Assembly (NCBI GenBank): GCA_963663365.2
Contig: CAXXIH010000003.1
Span: forward strand, 124,001-188,000
DNA length: 64,000 nucleotides
Reading direction: 5' to 3'
Source of the DNA: G963663365 sp963663365
GTDB taxonomy: Bacteria > Hinthialibacterota > Hinthialibacteria > Hinthialibacterales > G963663365
Below the pieces are notes generated by a model, which made no database searches, was not told the origin of the DNA, and was given only the letters and a program-made list of their open reading frames with translations. Below are positions 54,298-63,606 of this stretch, piece after piece. The position numbers and the translations under genes were made by a program. Positions within the stretch are counted from its first letter, which is position 1, and each line of letters opens with the position of its first letter.

Positions 54298-54400
54298 AAC
54301 CGGCTATTAAAATAAGCGAAGCCGCGCGGCGGGATTTGCTTGGGTGTTCCGTGTTTTACACGGTGCTCGTGATATCCGGAGTCTGTTTGGAGAGGATTGA
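54294..54400 (+). pseudogene. Collapsed ParE toxin gene
   Basis: The first 16 codons from ATG 54294 read MKPAIKISEAARRDLL, a typical ParE/RelE opening. Immediately after, in a different frame (54344-54400), the sequence reads FRVLHGARDIRSLFGED and stops: the typical ParE C-terminus. About 60 central codons are missing and the two ends are out of frame. So this is a deletion remnant, not a short gene. It explains the orphan ParD. Confidence 0.85.
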
Positions 54401-54431
54401 GGATAGCCTTCGAGCGTTTTGAAATCTGACA

Positions 54432-54650
54432 AACCTTCCCAATGCGCCGATTGCCATCATAAAAATGCCCAGAAAGCCCAGGATGGAAGTGAAGTAGATC
54501 AGCGGATAGAGCCGGTGCATGGCCAGGCATGCGCAAAGTGGGAACAGGAGCGAAATGTAGAAAATTCGAGTCTGACGGATGAATAGAAAAATCGCTGCCA
54601 GAGAGAAGAACGCTCCGGTATAAACACCGCAACCATGGATACAGATCGAT
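54432..54650 (-). pseudogene. Truncated duplicate of the DUF2085-like membrane protein gene
   Basis: This stretch is a close copy of part of the gene at 59627-60220, in the same orientation; across 54470-54575 I count about nine mismatches in 105 bases. It lacks the 5' end (no start before ICIHGCGVYTGAFFSL, and a TAA upstream at 54665-54667) and has lost 210 bp between two GACGG repeats (the join lies at 54574-54578; the intact copy has them at 59842 and 60052). The frame stays open across the join (FIR|QTRIFYISLLFPLC) and reads on into the ParE remnant before TAA at 54356-54358. Confidence 0.87.
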
Positions 54651-54682
54651 AACCGCGATAGTTCTTACTTTAAATTTTTGAA

Positions 54683-57600
54683 TTATCGAATCATCCAATC
54701 TTTAACATCGACTTCTTCAAACGTTGTGAAGCGCCAAAGCGGTCCGGTTGTTTGTGCACTGCGATTCCATCCAATAACCTGCCACATATATGTGACTCCC
54801 GGCTCAAGTTCTATTCCCAAAATGGTCTGGCTCTCAGAAAGCCCTTGATAATCGAGTAAATCCGGAACTTCTGAAGCGATCTTGCCCATTTGCTCGCTTG
54901 GTATCATTGGTCTTATGAGAGTAACATTATACAGTTCCGCTCTTTCGCAATCTGCCCAGTCCAGCAGGGGGGTAAGTGAAACATCTGTTGCACCGTCAGC
55001 CGGTATGGGATTACTTGGCGTTTGCGGCGCTTCCATGGCACGCCAACCCGTATCGCTCAAACTAAAATCGCTTGGGCCCAAGCCAGTACTATCCAATGAA
55101 GCCTGTACCCAATAATACGCCGTTTCGCCGGGAACCGCATCAGAATAATTGTATGAGATACTCGCACCCCAATCTCCAATGGGATTTTTGAGTCCTTCAA
55201 GGCTTTCGGAGTGATAAAGGCGATAGAATGCGCCGGGCGTTACCGCATCCCAAGTCACAGTAACTCGGTCGAGAAACTGACCATCCGACGCACTTACGTT
55301 TTTCGGTGTGGCTGGTTTTAGCCACCCGGTGGCAGGTTCACTATCGTTTGTTGCTCCATACCCGGTCCTGCCCCTGGCCGCCTGTACCCAATAATAATAG
55401 AAGGTATTTGGCATAACATCTGTATCGTCCAGGTGTGTTTGCCGTTGCCAGCCGCCCAGTGGCACTCGCTCACCTTCAAGATTAACCGAACGATAAAGTC
55501 GATAATACACTGCATTGTCGACCTGCCGCCACGTGACGTGAATACTGGTTGTGGAATTTCCCGGTGCCGCATATAAATTTTCAGGCGGCGGCATGTTGCG
55601 AGCACCCCCATATCCCGGCCCAAAGTCACTGGCTCCATTCCCCTGTGCGTCATTGCCGGCACGCAAGTAGTAGTAATATGTTAGCCCCTGTTCCACATCA
55701 AAATCTTCAAACAAAGTCGACTTGTTCCACTGTGTTACGGGAGTTTTCTCGGCATCGCCTCCGGCTTCTGCGGCGCGGTAAACACGGTAGTAAATCCCTT
55801 CATGTTCTGCGTTCCAAGTTACGACAATTTTGTCATCGTATTCATAATTAGAAACCGTGGGACGGCCTGGTGTTGGAGGCGACAGCCACCCCACATCCGA
55901 GTCGCTTAGATCTGTGAGTCCGTATCCCGTTGATCCCCGTGAGGCTTCAACCCAATAGTAGTAGAACTTGCCTGCTTCGGCTGTCGTATCGTCGAATCGT
56001 GAAATACGTTGAAGATCGTTTAAGACTATCTTCTCTCCCTCAATAGACTCGGAGCGATATACACGAAAATAGAATGCTTCAGCTACGCTTTGCCATATCA
56101 CACGCACGGAACCGGAAACAGCACCATTTGATGCCGAAACATTTGATGGCGGTGGCATTTTGCTAAAACCGCCGTTTGCCGAGCTATAGCTGCTCAATCC
56201 TGCTCCCGAATCACTTCCTCCCGCCTTAATTTGATAATAATAAGTATGACCAGGCTCGACATCAGTATCTTCGAATATCCTCTCCGTTTGCCATGTGCCA
56301 ACAATTGCCAAGGAGCCCTCCGGACTTGCTTTTCGAGAGATACTGTAATGTGTGGCGCCGACTACTTCGTCCCACACAACCACAATTTTCCCTGTATATT
56401 CATTGTCTGAGGCCTCCACGCCGGTTGGCGGCGGCAGATACCTGTAACCCAGATCAGGATCACTAAATGAGCTGGCGTTATTCCCGGACTGGCTTGTCGC
56501 CACTCTAACCCAATAATAATGGATGTCTCCCGCGCGGACGTTGAGATCTTCGTAGCGTAGTGCCTGAGATACCCAATCAGTAATCGCTGTCTTTTCGCCT
56601 TGGAGTGAATCTGAGCGATATACTTGGTAATAATATGTTCCACTTAGTCTTGTCCACGTAATTATGACTTTCGAAGTATCACCATCCGTTGCCTTAACAT
56701 TTTGAGGTGGAGTCAGACCAATTGATCCACCGTTGCCACGGCTTGTATCGCTGGCATGAGCGCCTACGGAATTGATGGCCGCGCTGACATAGTAATAATA
56801 CGTTTCACCCTGTTGGACATTTCGGTCATCAATAAATCGGTTTGTCTGATATCCCGTCTGTGCATATTTCTCCCCCCCTGCCGAATCGGCCCGGAAAACG
56901 CGGTAATGTGTAGCGCCCCACACGGGATCCCAGCTAACGTGGATTTTGTCTGTGTACGCTCCATCCGACGCTTGCACATTGCTCGGTGTTTCCAGTTTAC
57001 GCCAGCCCTCGTTATATGAGCTCAAAGGGCTTTCGCGGGTACCTTGTGCATCGACTGCAGCCTTTACAAGATAGTAATACGATGTTCCTGGCGTGGCTGA
57101 AACGTCATGAAACTGGGTATCTTGTGTCCAGGGTGTAATGTACGAGCCCGTCGATTGGCTGGTACTGTCTTTCCGCATCACACGGTAATACAAATGACTT
57201 TCGAGATTTTCCCAAGCCAGCGGTACACCACCGGTATCTGTTCCATCGCCTGCTAATATCCAAGGCGTTTTAACCGCTCGATATCCTGAGTCTTCCCGAC
57301 CGTAGCCAGTTCCGTCAAAGCCATAGCTATTTTGAGCGGCGCGAACCCAGTAATAATATATTTTGCCCGACAAACCACTTCTGTCGCTGTATGATGTCGT
57401 GGTGATCCAATCTGTAATGGGCTCTCTTTCTCCATCGATGGTTTCCGAGCGAAAGACCCGGTAATGGGAGGCGCCGTTCGGCAAATCCCACGTCACCAAA
57501 ACGCGGTCGTCATGAAGTCCATCAGTCGCGTGGGCGTTTGGGGTTGTCATCCGCATCCAGCCTGAATCCGATTCGCTGTACGGTGTTGCATGGGTTCCGT

Positions 57601-59425
57601 TTGCATCGACTGCGGCTGAAATCCAATAGTAATAGGTTTTATGCGGCTCTACGTTGCGGTCGCTATAGGTATAGGTATTCAATTCCCAACCCGTTAGAGG
57701 CGACTTTGTTCCAGTCAAGGTTTCGGAGCGGAAGATACGGTAATACCCCTCTGTCCGGTAAGAATCACCAACCCAGCGAACCTCAATTTTATCCTCATAC
57801 TCACCATCAGTTGCGCTAACATGGGACGGAATGTCTAATGCGCGCCATCCTGAGACAGGTTGGCTAAAAGAGCTGGCCAGAGATCCGGTATTGCTCTTTG
57901 CTGCCTTTACCTGATAATAAAAAGTCTCGTGAGCAGGTACGTTTGTATCGTAGAATTCAGTTGAAGATGTCCACCATCCGATCTCAAGTGGAATATCCGT
58001 TGGAGACGATGAGCGGTATACCCTGTAATGCGTAGCTCCGGCAACCGCTTGCCAGCTGATCTTGGTCCGGATTCGCTCTCCATCGCTGGCGCTCACACCG
58101 GTTGGCACAGAGGGCGTGGGGACAGAAGGACGAAAATTAGTATACCAAAGCCGGGTTTCGTTGACTGAACTTACATTGTCCGCTTCCAATGGATCGCCTT
58201 TAGGCATTCCGGTAGGTACACCGTTGAACAAAACGTTGGGATTCGAAAAATACCAGACCTGAACTCCTGGTGGATACGCCATGATCGTAATGAATTTTTC
58301 ATTGTCGAAACGCCATCCATACGAATAGGTGAATACGGCATCCTCACCACGCTCAGTCACGTTGCCATCTCTATCGATGCGCGGGCGTCGAACAGGATCG
58401 ATATCGTGCATTAAGCCTAAATTATGGCCACTTTCGTGTGTCATGACGTTTCTGGCAATGGCGCCCATGACACCGCATATCGAAAATGCCCATGCGTCCC
58501 AGCCAGGATTTTCATCATACGGCGCATATCCTGTTCCACCGCCTCCGCTATTCCAGAAACAGACCAGATCCGCACCATACTTGTCCCGCAAGTCGTGTAC
58601 AAAATCCAGCACGCCATCGTCGCGGTTCTTAATCATTGCCAGATCGGTATGATCGTCTCCTGTTTCGTCGAATGCGACTTCTTGTCTGTGGACCAGGCGC
58701 ATACGAGGTATCATCTGACTGTGCTCATAACAGATGTTGGTTATGTCGATCGCTAGATTGATACGCACCCGAATGGATTTTTCCCCGCCGATCTTTGCTC
58801 GTGCCCCACTCGTGTAAATCACCATCATATCAATTGTACTGCCATCGTCTTGCATTTTGCGTCTGATGTATTGCCGAGAATCCGATATTTCGAGAGGCGG
58901 TGTTTTTAAGCGGCTCTCACATGCGGAACAATGGAATGGTTCAATTTCCTCATTGGGTGGAGGCATTTTATAGCCAGATCCGCCATTAATGCTGATCTCG
59001 TAACGCTTCCAATCGTGTGTACGGATACTGCCCAGAACGATGTCATCGAGAACCGCTACGATAAATTGATCGAATGGATGGCCGTCCAGCGTTCCGTAAA
59101 CGGTATAATCATGTAGAGAACGAATAAAAGTTTTTTCGATTTTGCCTATAGATTGTGTGCCGCCTGGAAGATAAAATGTTAAGTAGCGCGTTTGGCCCTT
59201 TGACACGGCCAAAACCATCTCATCGTCCAGTCCGTCCGGACGTGTATTAATCCAGTCAAATGCTTGGGGATTATCGATCGTAGGCTGTCCGGAAACTTCA
59301 TAATTGGCTTCTTCCCGGGCGACCGAAACACGGCTCTCAATGGCAATTGTGTACGCAACGATTACCGTCAAAATTGCGATGGTCTTGATACCTTCTGTTG
59401 AAACTAAAGTGCTTCTTTTTGCCAT
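54683..59425 (-). CDS. Giant secreted zinc metallopeptidase with eleven FN3-like repeats
   Basis: 1580 residues from ATG 59425 (GAGG 9 nt upstream; a TTG lies five codons earlier). A signal peptide or anchor is at residues ~14-35. The catalytic domain (residues ~150-420) has the reprolysin-like zinc motif HESGHNLGLMHD near residue 330, with MTHESGH preceded by a Gly-rich loop. Residues ~437-1464 are eleven tandem ~93-residue FN3-like units, each with a WxxV...YYRVYRSES...TYYYWVxAA core and a closing GW. A different FN3/Big-like domain ends the protein (TPLLDWADCERAELYNVTLI). The target protein is unknown. The repeats suggest an extended stalk for surface or extracellular binding. Confidence 0.9.
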   Translation of the reverse strand: MAKRSTLVSTEGIKTIAILTVIVAYTIAIESRVSVAREEANYEVSGQPTIDNPQAFDWINTRPDGLDDEMVLAVSKGQTRYLTFYLPGGTQSIGKIEKTFIRSLHDYTVYGTLDGHPFDQFIVAVLDDIVLGSIRTHDWKRYEISINGGSGYKMPPPNEEIEPFHCSACESRLKTPPLEISDSRQYIRRKMQDDGSTIDMMVIYTSGARAKIGGEKSIRVRINLAIDITNICYEHSQMIPRMRLVHRQEVAFDETGDDHTDLAMIKNRDDGVLDFVHDLRDKYGADLVCFWNSGGGGTGYAPYDENPGWDAWAFSICGVMGAIARNVMTHESGHNLGLMHDIDPVRRPRIDRDGNVTERGEDAVFTYSYGWRFDNEKFITIMAYPPGVQVWYFSNPNVLFNGVPTGMPKGDPLEADNVSSVNETRLWYTNFRPSVPTPSVPTGVSASDGERIRTKISWQAVAGATHYRVYRSSSPTDIPLEIGWWTSSTEFYDTNVPAHETFYYQVKAAKSNTGSLASSFSQPVSGWRALDIPSHVSATDGEYEDKIEVRWVGDSYRTEGYYRIFRSETLTGTKSPLTGWELNTYTYSDRNVEPHKTYYYWISAAVDANGTHATPYSESDSGWMRMTTPNAHATDGLHDDRVLVTWDLPNGASHYRVFRSETIDGEREPITDWITTTSYSDRSGLSGKIYYYWVRAAQNSYGFDGTGYGREDSGYRAVKTPWILAGDGTDTGGVPLAWENLESHLYYRVMRKDSTSQSTGSYITPWTQDTQFHDVSATPGTSYYYLVKAAVDAQGTRESPLSSYNEGWRKLETPSNVQASDGAYTDKIHVSWDPVWGATHYRVFRADSAGGEKYAQTGYQTNRFIDDRNVQQGETYYYYVSAAINSVGAHASDTSRGNGGSIGLTPPQNVKATDGDTSKVIITWTRLSGTYYYQVYRSDSLQGEKTAITDWVSQALRYEDLNVRAGDIHYYWVRVATSQSGNNASSFSDPDLGYRYLPPPTGVEASDNEYTGKIVVVWDEVVGATHYSISRKASPEGSLAIVGTWQTERIFEDTDVEPGHTYYYQIKAGGSDSGAGLSSYSSANGGFSKMPPPSNVSASNGAVSGSVRVIWQSVAEAFYFRVYRSESIEGEKIVLNDLQRISRFDDTTAEAGKFYYYWVEASRGSTGYGLTDLSDSDVGWLSPPTPGRPTVSNYEYDDKIVVTWNAEHEGIYYRVYRAAEAGGDAEKTPVTQWNKSTLFEDFDVEQGLTYYYYLRAGNDAQGNGASDFGPGYGGARNMPPPENLYAAPGNSTTSIHVTWRQVDNAVYYRLYRSVNLEGERVPLGGWQRQTHLDDTDVMPNTFYYYWVQAARGRTGYGATNDSEPATGWLKPATPKNVSASDGQFLDRVTVTWDAVTPGAFYRLYHSESLEGLKNPIGDWGASISYNYSDAVPGETAYYWVQASLDSTGLGPSDFSLSDTGWRAMEAPQTPSNPIPADGATDVSLTPLLDWADCERAELYNVTLIRPMIPSEQMGKIASEVPDLLDYQGLSESQTILGIELEPGVTYMWQVIGWNRSAQTTGPLWRFTTFEEVDVKDWMIR
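55033..58113 (-). repeat. Array of eleven tandem FN3-like coding repeats
   Basis: About 280 bp per unit. Each unit encodes a shared frame: P-x-NVxASDG at its start, ITWDxVxGATHYRVYRS, a short E/G linker, DxNVxPGxTYYYWVxAA, then a Gly/Ser-rich turn ending D-x-GW. At the DNA level the copies are diverged, so the array is old rather than recently amplified. Boundaries are by eye. Confidence 0.8.
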
Positions 59426-59440
59426 GATCTCTATCCTCAA

Positions 59441-59626
59441 AAGCGAGCGTACCCGGGGAGTTCTGGAATTATGAAGCTCATATTACTCCATAGTTATATG
59501 AAATAATCCTACGATTGAATATTGTCCGAGTTCTCTCGCAATATACGAGATGCTAATGAATAAAATCCGTACCTTTTGAAGCGCCGAAATGACTTATTTG
59601 CCATTATGCTCCGGCGATTTCGAAAA
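59441..59626 (-). other. AT-rich gap upstream of the metallopeptidase
   Basis: 186 nt between the DUF2085-like gene and the metallopeptidase. It should hold the metallopeptidase promoter (minus strand), but I see no -35/-10 pair worth naming. A 61-codon frame across it (59509-59694) overlaps the neighbouring gene and looks random. Confidence 0.3.
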
Positions 59627-60220
59627 TCAACTACTTTTTTGAAATGGTGTGACAATTGGCTTGTACAATAAAGAGGCACCTGTTGCGCCGTCAAATGCGA
59701 ATCGTCCCAGCGTTCCGATTGATGCTATCCACAATCCCACAAAGCCCAGAATGGAAGTGAAGTAGGTCAGCGGATAGAGACGGTGCATGGCCAGGCATAT
59801 GCAAAGTGGGAACAAGAGCGAAATGTAGAAAAATCGAGTTTGACGGCGGCTCCACGTGGGGCTTTTAAGCACGGATATTTCACTATGCCATGCGACCGAA
59901 CAAGCCACACCAAGCGCGAATCCGAACAGCATTCCCACTATAAAACGCGTGGTTTCACCGCCATCCCATAGATGCAGGCCGGAGATGAGCATGAGCGGGA
60001 TGGTTAAGGCCGAGAGCAGAATCAAATGGCGGGGAGGCCGAAGTTGTCCGGGACGGATGAATAGAAAAAGCGTTACCAGAGAGAAGAACGCTCCGGTATA
60101 AACGCCGCAACAACGAATACAAAACGGCAGCGGATGTCCATGCCACCAAAGACTACGGGTAGCGTCTTGCCCGCAGAAATACCCGCAGATCTCGTACAGC
60201 ATTTGGTGCAGAGATTCCAT
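59627..60220 (-). CDS. DUF2085-like membrane protein
   Basis: 197 residues from ATG 60220, overlapping the propeller gene's stop by one base (TGATG). Residues ~25-45 carry the family's His/Cys head (SLWWHGHPLPFCIRCCGVYTG), followed by about five membrane segments (FFSLVTLFLFI; LLSALTIPLMLISGLHL; GMLFGFALGVACSVAWH; FFYISLLFPLCICLAMHRLY; YFTSILGFVGLWIASIG). DUF2085 proteins are of unknown role. A truncated duplicate lies on the far side of the metallopeptidase. The call to DUF2085 is by pattern (C-x-R-C-x-G-x-Y-x-G). Confidence 0.78.
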   Translation of the reverse strand: MESLHQMLYEICGYFCGQDATRSLWWHGHPLPFCIRCCGVYTGAFFSLVTLFLFIRPGQLRPPRHLILLSALTIPLMLISGLHLWDGGETTRFIVGMLFGFALGVACSVAWHSEISVLKSPTWSRRQTRFFYISLLFPLCICLAMHRLYPLTYFTSILGFVGLWIASIGTLGRFAFDGATGASLLYKPIVTPFQKSS

Positions 60221-62025
60221 CAAGGCGTTGTCTCCTCGATCCAGACTTTTTCCATAAAGCGGAGCGCGCGGGCCAAGTCGCCGTGTTCCTCCAAATCCTT
60301 CAGCAATTGCCGGTATTCTTCGGCTTCAGGACTTTCCGGCTCTTTGTCGAGATAAGATTGAACAGCCTTTTTTAAAAAGCTCTGTCCGGAACGGCTGCCG
60401 ATCCATGCCTCTTTGCTATCGATGATCAGCAACTTCAACTCATAAGCATCCATATCCGGTTTGTATTTCTTCCAGGAATCCGCGCTTTTACGGAGCTCGT
60501 CCCACAGGCGCTCGATCAAAACGTCCCCGCCGGGAACGGTGCGTAGAATTGCAAAACAGGATTGGACATCGCCATCGATCCAATGTTCGCCCGCCTCGAT
60601 TGTGACTTTGCCGATTTCTAGATCACGAGAAATCCATCGCCGCATCTCCTGACGGATGGCGCTTTCTTTGCCGAAAAACAGAAGACTGGGAGTATCCCTT
60701 TCAAGAGCGATCCCAAGAAATGCCTGCTGAATACGCATGCTGTCTTTCACCGGGAAACCACCGACGGCGGGGATGGGCTGAAGCAAAGCCTGTTTGATAA
60801 GTGTGGCGAGTTTTTCGGCTTCTTGGAGCCGGCCTTGCGCATTAAGGTTATGCAGGGAGCGGATTAAATCGCTAATCAGGGGTAATTCCCCCTCATATTG
60901 CACGGGGAATAAATTTTCCTTGCCCGTACGGAAATCGGTAATCCACAGTCCGCCTGCGAAGATTTCATTTTGCGAAGGGGCCTTAAACCAAACCGCGGCC
61001 CTTCTGCCTTTGGGCGATACCGACCAACTGATCGGTTCGACCAATTGTTGAAGTGAAGCAAACTCAAATTGTTTTGAAGATTCGGTATAACCGAATTCCC
61101 GGCACGCGGGCAACTGGACAATTTGAGTTAGTAGGTCAGGCTCAGCATTGGGAGAAGAAACCTCAAATGCATAAAAACGCGGTGGGCTGTCGGGCCCGAC
61201 TGTGGCGAAGGCATTTTCCGGTACTTGTTGTCCGGAGATCGTATCGGTCTGTCTGCGGATAAAAACCGCCTCCGAATCGCGCGTCCATACAAATGGGTCT
61301 ACCAATTCGTTATCGCCACCTGAATCCAATTCAATCGGTATCGTGCGGTGAGACTCTAAAGTCTCTGCATCAAAAAAACGGATTGAGTCTGTCTCTTTTT
61401 GTCCTTGTTCCGTTTTTTCAATCTCATGTGCCAGACATGCGATCCATTTCCCATCAGGCGACCATTTAGGCCAATGGGCCGACTTTGTGAGTGTGCGTAT
61501 GCTTTTCTCATCCACGCCGGCAATTACGACTTCGGGCGTATCGGGATCGCCATCCCCGGGGACCGAAACTGCAATCCATTTTTCATCAGGAGACCATGAA
61601 GGCGATGGCCAAAAGAAGTAATCGTCTTCCCCGCCCTCTCTGCACGGGAAATCCCCCAGAATCCGCAGGTCCGATCCATCGGTGCGTATGACACAGAGTT
61701 CGAAGGGGGCTGCATCCCGTTTGGCCCTGCGGAAAAAGGCCAGATATTTTCCATTCTGCGAATATTGTGGAGCCCCGAAATGCTCTTGGCCGCCTTCAAG
61801 AACCAGCTGATGGGAACCACGGACTGTTTGAGTGATCCAGATGGTATCGGGGCCAAGCTCACCGCCAGGGATGGTGTAAGCGATGCTTTTGCCGTTTGGA
61901 GACCAAGAAGGCGCTTGGATACAGGCCAGGCAATAGACAACAACCGCTAAAAGCGGTCCCGAGGCAACCAGCCATCGGGCAAGCAAACGTATAAAGCCTT
62001 CCCTATGATCTGTGCTTAGAGTCAC
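60220..62025 (-). CDS. TolB-like beta-propeller protein, membrane-anchored
   Basis: 601 residues from GTG 62025. One membrane segment (residues ~20-36). From residue ~38 it has PD40/WD40-like propeller blades marked by APSWSPNGKSIAY, FGAPQYSQNGKYLAFFRRAK, WPSPSWSPDEKWIAVSVPGD and AHWPKWSPDGKWIACLAHEI, and a later blade SWSVSPKGRRAAVWF. The C-terminal ~200 residues are helical and charged, without a family I recognise. It looks like a periplasmic scaffold. It is coupled by one base to the DUF2085-like gene downstream. Confidence 0.82.
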   Translation of the reverse strand: MTLSTDHREGFIRLLARWLVASGPLLAVVVYCLACIQAPSWSPNGKSIAYTIPGGELGPDTIWITQTVRGSHQLVLEGGQEHFGAPQYSQNGKYLAFFRRAKRDAAPFELCVIRTDGSDLRILGDFPCREGGEDDYFFWPSPSWSPDEKWIAVSVPGDGDPDTPEVVIAGVDEKSIRTLTKSAHWPKWSPDGKWIACLAHEIEKTEQGQKETDSIRFFDAETLESHRTIPIELDSGGDNELVDPFVWTRDSEAVFIRRQTDTISGQQVPENAFATVGPDSPPRFYAFEVSSPNAEPDLLTQIVQLPACREFGYTESSKQFEFASLQQLVEPISWSVSPKGRRAAVWFKAPSQNEIFAGGLWITDFRTGKENLFPVQYEGELPLISDLIRSLHNLNAQGRLQEAEKLATLIKQALLQPIPAVGGFPVKDSMRIQQAFLGIALERDTPSLLFFGKESAIRQEMRRWISRDLEIGKVTIEAGEHWIDGDVQSCFAILRTVPGGDVLIERLWDELRKSADSWKKYKPDMDAYELKLLIIDSKEAWIGSRSGQSFLKKAVQSYLDKEPESPEAEEYRQLLKDLEEHGDLARALRFMEKVWIEETTP

Positions 62026-62141
62026 GCTTTCAAACCGGGGCAGAATGGCATTATCGAATTGCCTCAGTGAATAAACGCATTATCGGCTGGAATGTAACTT
62101 TCGCGTGTATTGTCAACCTGTCTTTGTGTTGAGCGCCAAAC

Positions 62142-63524
62142 TTAGTGTTTGAAACAACGCTGATGGGTCAACACCATAGTTGAACCAACTTCATTGCAGG
62201 CTTCCACGCTGTCATAGTCGCGCAAAGAGCCACCCGGCTGGGCAATGGCGGTAATGCCCTCTTGCAGCAGCGCATCGGTACCATCCCGGAACGGGAAGAA
62301 CGCATCGGAAGCCACAACCGCGCCACGCAAACCGGCATTGTTGGCGTTGACCTTCTCTTCGATTTCGGTCAATACGCTGGCGTCATAGGCGCCTCGACGA
62401 ACCTCAAGAGCCAGAGCGTCGAAAATCATGCCGTATTTTCGCAGCGCTAAGAGGGCCTTTTGAGAAGCGTAGGCTTTGTTGACTACCTGACGGGCCATGA
62501 GCACCCGATCCTGGCCGCCGACGCCGATGGCAATTGTGGCGCCATCTTTGGCGGCCACGATGGAGTTGGAGACAACTCCGCATTCCACCATCCAGGCGAA
62601 CCACATATCACGGAGTTCTTTTTCGGTAGGCTTCCGCTCAATCGAAAGCGTGCGCCCGGTGCGTTTCAGTCTGCCACCCTCGGGCAGCCGTTCGGGAATA
62701 TCGGTAGGAAGGCTGATATTGGCGGCGAAGTCTTCTGCGGTTTGAATGGCTACGTTTTCTTTGCCAATAGTCGGTGCATAGGACCATTGTGTTGTTACTG
62801 ATCCGTCAGTGAGTGTTTTTAGTTCCATATACCGCCGGTCGGCAAACTCACCCAAACGATTGATGTTGGGCAAACGGATAATTCTCAGGTTTTTCCTTGA
62901 TGCGAGGATATCGACCACGCCTTCTTCGTAATCAGGTGCGCAGACCACTTCGTAATACTGCTCTGAAACCGCCTGTGCGGTCTCTTTGCAGAGAGGACGA
63001 TTAGAAACCAAAACACCGCCAAAGGGGGCTACGGGATCTGCTTCCCAGGCGCGTTGGTAGGCATCGATAAGCCGCTCGCCGATGGCTACTCCTGAAGGAT
63101 TATTGTGTTTGATAATGGCCACGGCGGGCTGTTGAGAGAGGTACCTTAGAATTCCAAGGGCACTGTCGATATCAGTCAGGTTGATGCGGCCCGGGTGCTT
63201 ACCGGAACGAACCAAAGCTTCGGTATCAATTCCCCCGACCAAAGCGCCATCAAGGTGGATGAATTCGATGCCGGCCAGGACCAAGTTGCCATTGATCGGC
63301 CTGTAAAGCGCGGCTTCTTGCGTGGGATTGTCACCGTAACGGAGGCCGCGTTCCACCGGTTCTCCGGTTTTGGCGTCGGGGACGTTCCAGGTCACTTTCT
63401 TGTACAGAACCACCTGGGCTTGAGTCGCTTCAAGCACCTTCAGTTCATCAGGTTGGGCCGTAAAGCCGGCAAAGAAATAGTCCGGGTAGTGGTCGCCTGT
63501 AAATGTCTGATAGGGAGAAATCAT
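62142..63524 (-). CDS. purH: AICAR transformylase, without an IMP cyclohydrolase domain
   Basis: 460 residues from ATG 63524. It matches the C-terminal transformylase half of PurH: LRYGDNPTQEAALYRP, AVAIIKHNNPSGVAIGE (catalytic Lys-His), DPVAPFGGVLVSNRPL, VVSNSIVAAKDGATIAIGVG, ASDAFFPFRDGTDALLQEGI and TAIAQPGGSLRDYDS. Normal PurH is about 520 residues and begins with a ~150-residue cyclohydrolase domain, which is absent here; the sequence begins at TFTGDHYPDYFFAGF. It formylates AICAR with 10-formyl-tetrahydrofolate in purine synthesis. IMP cyclisation must be done by another protein. Confidence 0.92.
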   Translation of the reverse strand: MISPYQTFTGDHYPDYFFAGFTAQPDELKVLEATQAQVVLYKKVTWNVPDAKTGEPVERGLRYGDNPTQEAALYRPINGNLVLAGIEFIHLDGALVGGIDTEALVRSGKHPGRINLTDIDSALGILRYLSQQPAVAIIKHNNPSGVAIGERLIDAYQRAWEADPVAPFGGVLVSNRPLCKETAQAVSEQYYEVVCAPDYEEGVVDILASRKNLRIIRLPNINRLGEFADRRYMELKTLTDGSVTTQWSYAPTIGKENVAIQTAEDFAANISLPTDIPERLPEGGRLKRTGRTLSIERKPTEKELRDMWFAWMVECGVVSNSIVAAKDGATIAIGVGGQDRVLMARQVVNKAYASQKALLALRKYGMIFDALALEVRRGAYDASVLTEIEEKVNANNAGLRGAVVASDAFFPFRDGTDALLQEGITAIAQPGGSLRDYDSVEACNEVGSTMVLTHQRCFKH

Positions 63525-63606
63525 CACAAACCTCTAGCGTTCGGAAATTCCAAGTTGCTCGATGAAGCGAGCCTCAGTTCAACGACGAATCGAAGTAAGA
63601 GACTAC

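Noticed and set aside
54156..54698. 180-codon minus-strand frame
   Set aside because: It reads antisense to parD and in the wrong frame across the decayed DUF2085 copy.
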